From the NCBI GenBank assembly GCA_964448105.1, contig CAYUVK010000023.1, forward strand, positions 1 to 54,087: DNA of 54,087 nucleotides, given 5' to 3'. The notes beneath the pieces were generated by a model, which was not told the DNA's origin, made no database searches, and worked only from the letters and a program-made list of their open reading frames with translations. The number at the start of each line of letters is the position of its first letter. Positions within the stretch are counted from its first letter, which is position 1. The position numbers and the translations under genes are program-made. The stretch comes from CAVQBP01 sp964448105. Its GTDB lineage: Bacteria > Bacteroidota > Ignavibacteria > Ignavibacteriales > Ignavibacteriaceae. This document shows positions 25,940 through 34,176 of the stretch, one piece after another.

Positions 25940-25995
25940 TGACTAATTTAGTTTAGACTTTTATAACACAAATGACTAATTTAAACTATACTTTT
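25940..25995 (+). repeat. Two 23-bp direct repeats before hisA
   Basis: TGACTAATTTA followed by a shared pattern (copy 1 25940-25962, copy 2 25973-25995, 19 of 23 positions identical) is repeated with a 33-bp period directly in front of the hisA start. A tandem operator for the hisA/cNMP/usp run is one explanation, and slippage duplication is another. Confidence 0.5.
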
Positions 25996-26005
25996 GGGGT
26001 TTTTA

Positions 26006-26758
26006 ATGAGATATTTACTGGTAATTCCATCTATAGATATAAAGAACGGTAAAACTGTTAGAGTAGTGAAAGGTATCCCCGAATTAGACTGCAAAGAGTA
26101 CGGAAGTGACCCGGTTGAAATGGCAAAAATATGGCGTGCCGAAAATGCAAAATTAATCCATATTGTTGATTTCGACGGAGCACATGAACATACAAGAAAA
26201 AATTATAAAATTGTTGAGGAAATATGTTCATCAGTTATTATTCCTGTTGAATTTGCAGGCGGGATTAGAACTATGGATGATGCAGATGCCTTAATCGGTA
26301 CCGGGATAAGCAGGCTTATAATAAGCACAATGGCAATTGAAAATATGGATGAATTCAAAAAAGTATTTGAAAAATACGGCCCTACTCAAATTGCTGTTGC
26401 TCTAGATGTTATAAATGATGAACTTATAATAAGAGGAAGAAGACAAAATACCGGGATCTTATTTAAGGAATTTGCAAAAAAAATTGCTGAAATGGGAGTG
26501 GAAAGATTTATAGTAACCGATATATTACGAAACGGAGTTATGGCTGGTCCCAATATTAATCTTTCTCTTGATGTTGCTAAAATTACGAATGCTAAGGTTA
26601 CACACTCAGGCGGTGTGAGAAATAAAGATGAACTTATGGATATACAAAAATTTATTTCTTTAGGAATTGATTCTGTCATTGTTGGCAGAGCACTTTACGA
26701 AAACAGGTTCCCATGCCAAAAGCTTTGGCGTGTTGCTGAATCTGGTATTTTTAATTAA
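26006..26758 (+). CDS. hisA: Phosphoribosylformimino-AICAR-phosphate isomerase (HisA-like)
   Basis: A 250-residue TIM barrel from ATG 26006. An in-frame TTG at 25994 is less likely. HisA catalyses the Amadori rearrangement of ProFAR in histidine synthesis. Visible family marks are PSIDIKNGKTVRVVKG with the first catalytic Asp, the LIHIVDFDGAHEH segment, EFAGGIRTMDDA phosphate loop, the second catalytic Asp in VALDVIND, VTDILRNGVMAGPN and THSGGVRNKDEL. No other his gene is in the window. It is followed at 11 nt by a cyclic-nucleotide-binding protein and then a stress protein, an unusual setting. A specialised paralogue of HisA therefore cannot be ruled out. Confidence 0.82.
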   Translation: MRYLLVIPSIDIKNGKTVRVVKGIPELDCKEYGSDPVEMAKIWRAENAKLIHIVDFDGAHEHTRKNYKIVEEICSSVIIPVEFAGGIRTMDDADALIGTGISRLIISTMAIENMDEFKKVFEKYGPTQIAVALDVINDELIIRGRRQNTGILFKEFAKKIAEMGVERFIVTDILRNGVMAGPNINLSLDVAKITNAKVTHSGGVRNKDELMDIQKFISLGIDSVIVGRALYENRFPCQKLWRVAESGIFN

Positions 26759-26769
26759 GGAAAAACACG

Positions 26770-27327
26770 ATGGCTGAAAATAATGCAGAGGCAATTCATA
26801 GCGGATTCTGGGCAAATCTTTTTAAATCTCCTACCGAAAAAGCAGACCTGGAAAAATCTCTTTTAGCCATACCTCCTTTTAAAACTCTTGGGAAAAGAGA
26901 CCTGGAAATATTAAGCAACTTTATCCATAACAGAAGTTATATAGCCGGAGAATATATATTCTACCAGGGAGATCCGGGAATTGGTATTTACATCATACGT
27001 GAAGGCGAAGTAACCGTTCAAAGAACTGACGATGATAAAGTGCTTTCCCTTGCAACATTTAAAAAAGGAGATTTTTTTGGCGAACTTGCTTTAGTTGACG
27101 GAGAAAAAAGATCTGCTTCTGCAATTGCAAATTCAGATGTTCGTTTGGCTGTTATATTTAAACCTGATCTCGATGAATTTATAGAAAAATATCCTAAAAA
27201 GGGGATTAAAATACTTCAGGGAATTACACATATCATTACAGTCAGGCTTCGTCATTTAAATGGACAATATTATACTCTTCAAAAAAAATGTCAGGAAATA
27301 AAATCCGGGAGTGAATATGGAACTTAA
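26770..27327 (+). CDS. Cyclic nucleotide-binding domain protein
   Basis: The 185 residues contain a single cNMP-binding beta-barrel (about 35-155): FIHNRSYIAGEYIFYQGDPG, then the phosphate-binding cassette GDFFGELALVDGEKRSASA with the conserved Gly-Glu and Arg. There is no helix-turn-helix after it, so this is not a Crp-type regulator but a stand-alone sensor, with a short helical C-terminus. It overlaps the universal stress protein gene by 11 nt (start 27317), so both are made together. Partners and ligand are unknown. Confidence 0.88.
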   Translation: MAENNAEAIHSGFWANLFKSPTEKADLEKSLLAIPPFKTLGKRDLEILSNFIHNRSYIAGEYIFYQGDPGIGIYIIREGEVTVQRTDDDKVLSLATFKKGDFFGELALVDGEKRSASAIANSDVRLAVIFKPDLDEFIEKYPKKGIKILQGITHIITVRLRHLNGQYYTLQKKCQEIKSGSEYGT

Positions 27328-27796
27328 CATTAAAAAAGTTCTGGTACCTATTGACTTTTCAGATTACTCTAAAAGTTCTCTTAAATATGCCGTAAATTTT
27401 GCTAAACTTTTCAAAGCAGAATTATCGCTGGTTTATGTTGTAGAACCTATTGTGTACCCGCCCGATTTCAGTATGGGGCAAATTGCAATTCCATCCATAA
27501 ATGTTGATCTGGATCAGCGGGCAAAAGAGGAATTGGAAAATCTTGCTTCAAAAGAAATTCCTCCTGAATTGAAAGTAAATGTTATTGTAAAAACAGGGAA
27601 ACCGTTTATTGAAATAATTGAAACTGCGAAGGAAGAAAATATTGATTTAATTATTATTGCAACTCACGGTCACACGGGAATGGAACATATTTTATTCGGA
27701 AGTACTGCTGAAAAAGTTGTTAGAAAAGCACCTTGCCCGGTTTTAACATTGCGGGATCCCTCAAAGGGCTTCAATTATAAAGAACATATGGAATAA
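27317..27796 (+). CDS. Universal stress protein (UspA family)
   Basis: I choose ATG 27317 (159 residues), because GGGAG at 27308-27312 is then correctly spaced. The in-frame GTG at 27311 overlaps it. The Rossmann-like fold shows VLVPIDFSDYSKSSLKYA at the N-terminus and the ATP-binding signature ATHGHTGMEHILFGSTAEKV with G-2x-G-9x-G-(S/T), so it belongs to the nucleotide-binding Usp group. APCPVLTLRDP ends the domain. Overlap with the cNMP-binding gene suggests a shared sensing role. An inverted repeat (27844-27864) lies after the stop but lacks a U-tract. Confidence 0.92.
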   Translation: MELNIKKVLVPIDFSDYSKSSLKYAVNFAKLFKAELSLVYVVEPIVYPPDFSMGQIAIPSINVDLDQRAKEELENLASKEIPPELKVNVIVKTGKPFIEIIETAKEENIDLIIIATHGHTGMEHILFGSTAEKVVRKAPCPVLTLRDPSKGFNYKEHME

Positions 27797-28012
27797 AATA
27801 TTTCCATAAATAGGCACGGAAAATTTCTATTTTTTTATCACATCTCTTAAAAATATATTAAGAGTAGTTGCTTACCTTTTTATTAATACAATTTGAGTTT
27901 AAATTACATCTATTTTTAAAATGCCTTTTCAAACACTAAAATTTCGCATGAAAGTATTTGTATATATGTAATTATCGTGTTATAATAATATCTAAAATTG
28001 TGTTATTAATTG

Positions 28013-28144
28013 ATGGCAAACAAAAAATCTAATACTAATAGTATTATACTTAAGTGGATAAAAATATTTTTATCCCCCTGGGTTATTGCAATTATTCTTA
28101 TAATAATTATTGTCTGGTTTTTTATCCACTTTTTGATTTTATAA
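28013..28144 (+). CDS. Putative 43-residue single-span membrane protein
   Basis: An ATG opens 43 codons: a basic, Asn-rich N-terminus (MANKKSNTNSIILKW) and one strongly hydrophobic helix of about 22 residues rich in Ile/Trp/Phe. There is no convincing ribosome binding site. It lies in the otherwise empty 620-bp spacer between the stress protein gene and the HtrA terminator. The positive-inside start and clean transmembrane segment favour a real small protein, but chance in AT-rich DNA is possible. Confidence 0.35.
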   Translation: MANKKSNTNSIILKWIKIFLSPWVIAIILIIIIVWFFIHFLIL

Positions 28145-28370
28145 ATTGAATAAATTCTTTACTTATACTATGAAGAATAGCTGGGTGAAATTATCCGGAA
28201 TTCGGTACTGTTAAGTTTTAAAAATATTTTTTACAGGATCACATTTAATAAATATTTATCTACATGAAGGGGATTTCAAGAAGCATATTTTTAGGTACAT
28301 ATAAAAATGTTAAGAAGATGATTTTATTAAAGTGATAAATCATGATGAAAAATCTATAATTGTATTAACA

Positions 28371-28399
28371 AAAAAACCCGCCTGTTAAGCGGGTTTTTT
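28371..28399 (-). terminator. Intrinsic terminator after htrA
   Basis: Perfect 11-bp inverted repeat AAAAAACCCGC / GCGGGTTTTTT with a 7-nt loop. On the minus strand it ends in six T residues, 20 nt after the htrA stop. It would also work in the plus direction. Confidence 0.92.
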
Positions 28400-28418
28400 C
28401 TTATCTTTTAATATAATT

Positions 28419-29951
28419 TTACGCTGATATGCTTATTGCTAAAAAGAATGTTTCATTTCCTCTCTGGATTAGAAAAGCATCAGTATCTCCTTTTTGAGTT
28501 TTAGCAATTATATTTTCGAATTCCGAAACAGATTTGACTTCTTTTTTATTTACTTCTTTAATCAAATCGTTTACTCTAATACCTGCATCATCAGCGGGAC
28601 TGCCTGGTTCTACTTTAGTAACAATAACCCCTTCTTCATTTTGGTATCCTAATTTTGTAGCAATGTCTGCCGTTAAATTTTGAACGGATAATCCTAATTT
28701 TTCATTTGAATAATTCTGATTTGAATTCTGATTTGAATTCAGGCTTGCAGTTATTTTATTAGGCCGTTTTCCTACTTTAACCTCCAATTCTTTTGTTTCA
28801 TTGTTTCTTAAAATAGTAACCGGTACTTCAGTATTTGGTTCTGTTTCTGCAACTAGATTTCTTAACTGGACACTATTTTCAATTTTTTTGTTATTATATT
28901 TTAATATAATATCGCCGGTTTTAATTCCTGCTTTATCTGCCGGTCCGTCTTTTACAATATCACCAACCAGAACACCCTCGGTACTCTTAAGATTTAAAGC
29001 TTTTGCAAGGGCGTCAGTTATATCCTGTGGAATTAATGCGAGGTATCCACGTGAAATAGAACCATGCTTTATTAATTGGTCCATTACCTGCTTTGCCATA
29101 TTTATCGGGATGGCAAATCCAATTCCAACATTGCCTCCGGATGGACTGCTGATGGCTGTGTTGATGCCGATTACTCTGCCGTCAAGATCAGCTAAAGCGC
29201 CTCCGCTGTTGCCCGGATTTATTGCAGCGTCTGTTTGAATGAAATCTTCATATGCAGCCAGTCCTATGGAAGATCTGCCCGTTGCGCTAATAATGCCTGC
29301 AGTAACTGTATGCATTAATTCGAACGGATTTCCAACGGCTATGACCCATTGTCCTATTTTTAAGTTATCGGAATTTCCCAGTGTCGCAACGGGTAAATTA
29401 CGCACATCAATTTTAACAACAGCTAAATCAGTCTGAGGATCAGTACCAATAACTTTTGCAGGGTATTTTTTCTTATCATTCAATACAACGGTTAGTTTGT
29501 TTGCACTTTGTACTACATGGTTATTAGTTAAAATATATCCGTCTGAAGTTATAATAACTCCTGAACCCAGGCTGTGTATTGTTTCTTTTTGATCAGGACT
29601 GCCAAAGAATCCTTTAAAGAAATCAGGTCCAAGAAATTCTTTAAAAGGATTTTCAGGCGAGTTGAACGGATTTGGAACGGTTTTGACTTCTTCGGCAAAT
29701 ATCGGGACAACTGCCGGGCTTATTTTAGAAGCTGCTGCTTCAAAGGCATCACTAAACTCATCTAATAATTTTCGTCCTTTCTTTAAATATGTTGTATCCT
29801 GGAATGATGGTGAGTCATCAATTTTGAAACCTTCATATACGTCAGACCTTGTGTGCGAATAAATTTTCTCTGTAATTAAAGTTGTTCCAATTGCAATCAG
29901 AATAATCAGAAAAATTTTTTCTGATGCTTTTAGAATATTTTTAACGTTCAT
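28419..29951 (-). CDS. htrA: HtrA/DegP-type periplasmic serine protease
   Basis: The 510 residues have an N-terminal signal/anchor helix (about 13-30), a trypsin-like domain with catalytic His145 (TNNHVV), Asp175 (DPQTDLAVVKI) and Ser249 (NPGNSGGAL), and two PDZ domains (about 285-375 and 410-505, with GYLALIPQDI and VTKVEPGSPADDAGIRVND). It degrades or refolds damaged periplasmic proteins. It follows an exported protein gene by 15 nt and ends at a strong terminator. The operon carries a box like those before the response regulator and BON genes, so it is probably induced by envelope stress. Confidence 0.95.
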   Translation of the reverse strand: MNVKNILKASEKIFLIILIAIGTTLITEKIYSHTRSDVYEGFKIDDSPSFQDTTYLKKGRKLLDEFSDAFEAAASKISPAVVPIFAEEVKTVPNPFNSPENPFKEFLGPDFFKGFFGSPDQKETIHSLGSGVIITSDGYILTNNHVVQSANKLTVVLNDKKKYPAKVIGTDPQTDLAVVKIDVRNLPVATLGNSDNLKIGQWVIAVGNPFELMHTVTAGIISATGRSSIGLAAYEDFIQTDAAINPGNSGGALADLDGRVIGINTAISSPSGGNVGIGFAIPINMAKQVMDQLIKHGSISRGYLALIPQDITDALAKALNLKSTEGVLVGDIVKDGPADKAGIKTGDIILKYNNKKIENSVQLRNLVAETEPNTEVPVTILRNNETKELEVKVGKRPNKITASLNSNQNSNQNYSNEKLGLSVQNLTADIATKLGYQNEEGVIVTKVEPGSPADDAGIRVNDLIKEVNKKEVKSVSEFENIIAKTQKGDTDAFLIQRGNETFFLAISISA

Positions 29952-29966
29952 TTTTATCTCCTTTTT

Positions 29967-30476
29967 TTATTGTTTTACAATTGCTGGTTCGTTATAAGTT
30001 TTAAATTTTAATATTCTTTTTATTTCTTTATGATCCTGGTATTCGCTTTTTTTCAACTGGTAATAAATATCAGAAAGAAATGGTGATATATTCTCTTTTT
30101 GCTTCAAATCTTTTCGAATAGTTTTTATATCTACATATACTGTAGCTAAATGTTGATCAATATTTTTTAAATATTTGGATATTTTTATTTTATTTTCATT
30201 TGATGCATGTTCGACCATTTTACTAATATCCGCATTACCGAAACGGACATTGTTTTCAATTCTATCTAATTCAGATTCAAGAAGTTCCTTGCTGAAGGAG
30301 CTTTCCATTGAAAGATGATATAGAACTTTAGCTGATTGCATAGCATGAATAAGGTTAAGTGAAAGAAATTCAGAATAAAAATCATTCAGAATTATTTGAT
30401 GCGGAATTTTTGAGCTAAAACTCATTGTAAGAATGATTGTAAAAAATATTAAAACTATATTTTTTATTTTTTTCAA
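29967..30476 (-). CDS. Exported helical protein co-transcribed with htrA
   Basis: The start is a TTG, supported by an AGAGGT ribosome binding site a few bases upstream. No ATG fits. The 169 residues have a signal peptide (about 1-23, MSFSSK) and are then almost wholly helical, with LESELDRIENNVRFGNAD and a charged C-terminal half. I recognise no family. Placed 15 nt ahead of htrA, it is likely an envelope-stress accessory or inhibitor-like protein, but that is by context only. Confidence 0.72.
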   Translation of the reverse strand: MKKIKNIVLIFFTIILTMSFSSKIPHQIILNDFYSEFLSLNLIHAMQSAKVLYHLSMESSFSKELLESELDRIENNVRFGNADISKMVEHASNENKIKISKYLKNIDQHLATVYVDIKTIRKDLKQKENISPFLSDIYYQLKKSEYQDHKEIKRILKFKTYNEPAIVKQ

Positions 30477-30540
30477 TATTACCTCTTATGTCTTTAACGA
30501 AACTCTCTCAAATATTCTGATGCAATATTAGAAAGGTATT

Positions 30541-30558
30541 ATGAAAATTTTATGAAGA
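30541..30558 (-). promoter_or_regulatory. Candidate OmpR-type box upstream of the htrA operon
   Basis: Plus-strand ATGAAAA-TTTT-ATGAAGA with 11-bp period lies 65-82 nt before the TTG start of the exported protein gene. It is in the same orientation relative to its gene as the boxes at 15315 and 18829. Confidence 0.5.
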
Positions 30559-30745
30559 TTCATTTAAATGCACTTGCGACTGCAAGCGGATATTATTATG
30601 TCGTGGAATAAAGAGGAGAAAATCAGAGTTGTTCTGCCATTTTTGTACTGTAAATAATTAAGTTATCTTATATTATGTACATTAAATAGAAATTCTTCTG
30701 TTCATAGTTTATATTAATATGACTTAAATTTTAAAGGGTTAATGA

Positions 30746-33067
30746 TTGGAGCCAATTAAAGTTTTTTTATTAACAGGATCGTGGAAAGATATTAAGGGTA
30801 GAAATACGCTTTTTTTTTACGGCGCTTCAACGGAATACGGGCCTGTTGAAATAATCATAAATAATTTTAAACCGGTATTTTTTATTGAAAAAGAATTTGA
30901 AACGAAAAATCTTAATTTCAAATTTTACCGCAAAAGTTTAAAGCTAAAATCATTTTTAGGCAAATCTGTAGACGCACTTTATTTCAATACACAGTACGAA
31001 TTAAAATCGGCTGCAGAATATTTAAGTTCAAATAATATCAAAATTTTTGAATCAGATATAGATCCTGTCAAACGATTTTTAATGGAAAAAAATATAAATG
31101 TTCAGCTTTTAGCTGATGGGAAAAACATATTCAAAGAATCCGGGAACAAAAAAATTATTTCTTTTCTTAATCCCGAAATAAAACCTTACGAAATTATCCC
31201 TAAATTTATTGTTGCTTCAGTCGATATTGAAACCGGTATAAAAAATAACAGCCTATTCTCTATAGCCGTGCATATAACAGAAAAAGATAATGAACAGAAA
31301 AAAGTATTTATGATTGGAGACAATAAAAATAAAGAAAATGATTTTGTTTATTATTTTGATAGCGAACCTGAGATGCTGAATAGTTTTATTTCCTGGTTCA
31401 GAAATTCCGATCCCGATATTATTATAGGATGGCATGTTATAGGTTTTGATTTAATGTTTCTAGAAAAGAAATGCAGAGAATTTAATATTTCTTTTAGAAT
31501 AGGAAGAGGGGATTTCCCGGTAACATTGAGAAAAAGAAAATCGGGAAGATTTTTTGCCGATATTCCAGGCAGAATTGTAATGGATGGTCCAGTATTTTTA
31601 AGAAGTGCATTTTATACTTTTGATGATTATAAACTTGAAACTGTTGCACAGGAACTGTTAGGTGAAGGGAAAACAATAACGGGGCAGGAAAAACCTAATG
31701 AAATTGAACGTTTATTTAACGAAGATAAAATAAAGCTCGCTGAATATAATTTAAATGATGCAGTACTTGTTACCGATATTTTTAAGAAAACGGGGTTAAT
31801 TGATTTAAGTGCGAAGAGAAGTAAAATATCAGGACTATTCATGGATCAATTGGGAATGATGACTGCAGCATTCGATCATTTTTATCTTCCTAAATTACAT
31901 AAGGCAGGTTTTGTTGCTCCAAATATTAAAGATATCGAAGAGGCTTCACCGGCAGCAGGGGGATATGTAATTGATCCGAAGCCCGGAATATATAATGATG
32001 TTATTGTTCTTGATTTCAAATCACTTTATCCATCGATAATTCAAACATTTAAAATTGATCCTTTGTCTATTTTAAAGAATGAAATAAATACCATTGCGAC
32101 CCCAGGGGGTTTTAAATTTTCTCTTACTGAAAATATTCTACCGGAATTTATTGGAAAACTAATGGAGCAAAGAACAGATGCTAAGAAAAACAAAGATAAA
32201 TACCTTTCCCAGGCAATTAAAATTCTAATGAATAGTTTTTATGGTGTGATGGGCTCTTACGGATGCAGGTTCTATCATCATAATCTACCAGCTGCAATTA
32301 CAAGTACAGGTCATTGGTTATTACTTGGCAGCAAAGAAAAATTAGAAAGAGAAGGTTATATAGTCATTTATGGCGATACGGATTCATTATTTGTAAAATT
32401 AAATCCATCACCTGGAAGGATTGAGCGGATTAATGGTGAAAAAATCGCTGCAAATTTAAATTCTTATTGGACAGAAAAAATCTCAAATGACTTTGGATTA
32501 AAGTCTTTCTTAGAATTGGAATACGAGAAGTATTATAAAAAATTCATAATTACTCCTGCAAGAGGGGGCGAAACAGGGGCAAAAAAAAGATATGCAGGAT
32601 TATTATTGAAAGATGGAAAAGAAACTTTGGAATTTATAGGTATGGAGTTTGTAAGATCCGACTGGACTAAACTAGCTAAAGAATTTCAGGTTGAACTGTA
32701 CCAGAGAATATTTTATGATGAAGATGTGACAGATTGGATAAAAGCAATTGTTCAAAAAGTTAATGAAGGTTTTTTTGATAATAAATTGATTTATCAAAAA
32801 AGGTTGAGAAAGAGTTTGGAAGATTATGTTAAGAATATCCCTCCACAGGTTAGAGCTGCCAAAATGATTGACAAAAATATCGGCTCTATTCAATATTTGA
32901 TTACAAAGAGAGGCCCTATTCCGATTGAACTGAATCCTGAAGATATTGATTATCAGCATTACATAGAAAAACAATTGAAGCCAATTGCCGATTCAGTGTT
33001 AGTACTTCTGGGTAAGTCCTTTGATTCAATAGTCTCGTCTTCAAATCAACTAAGTTTTTTTGATTAA
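30746..33067 (+). CDS. polB: DNA polymerase II (family B)
   Basis: The 773 residues match bacterial DNA polymerase II in length. The start is the TTG at 30746: a TGA lies immediately upstream in frame and AAAGGG is spaced for it. The 3'-5' exonuclease has Exo I (Asp160-x-Glu162 in SVDIETG), Exo II (IIIGWHVIGFDL) and Exo III (YNLNDAVLV). Polymerase motif A is DFKSLYPSII (Asp423), motif B KILMNSFYGVMGS, and motif C YGDTDS (Asp544, Asp546). Both activities therefore look intact. It may serve in damage bypass or replication restart. It is divergent from the htrA operon. I saw no LexA box. Confidence 0.96.
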   Translation: MEPIKVFLLTGSWKDIKGRNTLFFYGASTEYGPVEIIINNFKPVFFIEKEFETKNLNFKFYRKSLKLKSFLGKSVDALYFNTQYELKSAAEYLSSNNIKIFESDIDPVKRFLMEKNINVQLLADGKNIFKESGNKKIISFLNPEIKPYEIIPKFIVASVDIETGIKNNSLFSIAVHITEKDNEQKKVFMIGDNKNKENDFVYYFDSEPEMLNSFISWFRNSDPDIIIGWHVIGFDLMFLEKKCREFNISFRIGRGDFPVTLRKRKSGRFFADIPGRIVMDGPVFLRSAFYTFDDYKLETVAQELLGEGKTITGQEKPNEIERLFNEDKIKLAEYNLNDAVLVTDIFKKTGLIDLSAKRSKISGLFMDQLGMMTAAFDHFYLPKLHKAGFVAPNIKDIEEASPAAGGYVIDPKPGIYNDVIVLDFKSLYPSIIQTFKIDPLSILKNEINTIATPGGFKFSLTENILPEFIGKLMEQRTDAKKNKDKYLSQAIKILMNSFYGVMGSYGCRFYHHNLPAAITSTGHWLLLGSKEKLEREGYIVIYGDTDSLFVKLNPSPGRIERINGEKIAANLNSYWTEKISNDFGLKSFLELEYEKYYKKFIITPARGGETGAKKRYAGLLLKDGKETLEFIGMEFVRSDWTKLAKEFQVELYQRIFYDEDVTDWIKAIVQKVNEGFFDNKLIYQKRLRKSLEDYVKNIPPQVRAAKMIDKNIGSIQYLITKRGPIPIELNPEDIDYQHYIEKQLKPIADSVLVLLGKSFDSIVSSSNQLSFFD

Positions 33068-33346
33068 GAGCGGTTTAATATCCAATTAAAAATTTTAAAA
33101 AGATACTTTATTTCAACTATTCTCTAATTCTTACCAAATTATTAAGAAACTTTCATTTAAAATATTCTGAATTGAAAATAATTCAAATTAATTGTAATAT
33201 TACAATATAATTTTGGCTGTGAAAGGCTAAAATGAAAATTGGGAAAACACATCAAATATTTTTTAAGAGTCTATTCTTAACCATTCCAAATTTTATACTG
33301 TTTTTTAAGAGATTCGTTTTTTTATTAATCATTAGAGGGGCAAAAA

Positions 33347-33802
33347 ATGAAAATAACTAAAATATTTTATCTTGTTTTGTTTCTATTATATTTATTTTCT
33401 GCCAGACTGATTGCACAGGATATTAATGTTCAAAATTTAATTGGCAAAAACCTTTCGGAGATTATTAAAAAGTATGGGGAGCCAATTCATCAAGATAGAA
33501 GCAATCCTGCTATGATTTGTATTTTTTATAAAGGTAGTAATGGTACAATGAGTTTGGTAAGTGATAATAATGGAGTTTACCAGGCTGAAACAAATAAATC
33601 ATTCAACTCCGAAAAAGAAGCGCGTGCAGATGTTGATAATTGTATTTCCCGAGCAATATCTAACGGATTTGTTTGTGATACTGTATCTATTAACGATTTC
33701 CAACTATCTAAAACGGGTGTTAAAAGTTCTTTACAAATAAATGCGAACAAAATAACAAAAAAAACCGATGTGCACGCAAAAGCGGTTGAGTCCGAGGGTT
33801 AA
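33347..33802 (+). CDS. Small secreted protein of unknown function
   Basis: The 151 residues follow a GAGGGG ribosome binding site. Residues 1-23 are a signal peptide ending LIAQ. The mature part opens with NLIGKNLSEIIKKYGEP, a short motif seen in many SmpA/OmlA-like periplasmic proteins where a Gly-Lys-Asp turn precedes a Tyr-Gly-Pro, so a BamE-like fold is possible but weak. Two cysteines (about 51 and 93) could pair. The tail is lysine-rich. It stands alone between polB and the feo locus. Confidence 0.6.
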   Translation: MKITKIFYLVLFLLYLFSARLIAQDINVQNLIGKNLSEIIKKYGEPIHQDRSNPAMICIFYKGSNGTMSLVSDNNGVYQAETNKSFNSEKEARADVDNCISRAISNGFVCDTVSINDFQLSKTGVKSSLQINANKITKKTDVHAKAVESEG

Positions 33803-33909
33803 ATCTGATAAACTTATTGTATAAGGTATTTTAATTATTAATAAATGGTTTCTCTTTATTTAAAGAGGTCTAATTGTAAGCCAAAGTTAAATGCCGGACT
33901 AAAAGGAAA

Positions 33910-34011
33910 TCAAAAATAAAAGACAAATAATAAGATTACTATTAGGAGAAGAAAAACGTTATAAAATAAACCCAGTTTGTCGTGTTTGTTTTTATTATAT
34001 ATAATATTCAT
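33910..34011 (-). CDS. Putative 33-residue membrane peptide downstream of feoB
   Basis: On the minus strand an ATG (34011) opens 33 codons: a polar basic start (NIIYNKNKHDKLG) followed by one hydrophobic helix of about 17 residues. AGGA lies nine bases upstream of the ATG. It is on the feo strand, 166 bp after feoB. Small membrane proteins often accompany FeoB, but this one has no cysteines and matches no Feo accessory family I know. The rest of the 374-bp spacer between 33803 and 34176 shows nothing else. Confidence 0.35.
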   Translation of the reverse strand: MNIIYNKNKHDKLGLFYNVFLLLIVILLFVFYF

Positions 34012-34176
34012 TTTGATCATTCCTATCTTAAATATTAAATTTTATCGAAAGATTTATCAAGAGTTCTATAACATTTTTATTAAATATAAATTTTTAGGTA
34101 AGAAAAGGATATGATACAAAATACACATTGAGAAAGTTATGCGTGAAACTTAATTTTTTGCACCAAAAACAAATTT

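Noticed and set aside
27844..27864. CTCTTAA/TTAAGAG hairpin as terminator of the stress protein gene
   Set aside because: AT-rich stem with no U-tract after it.
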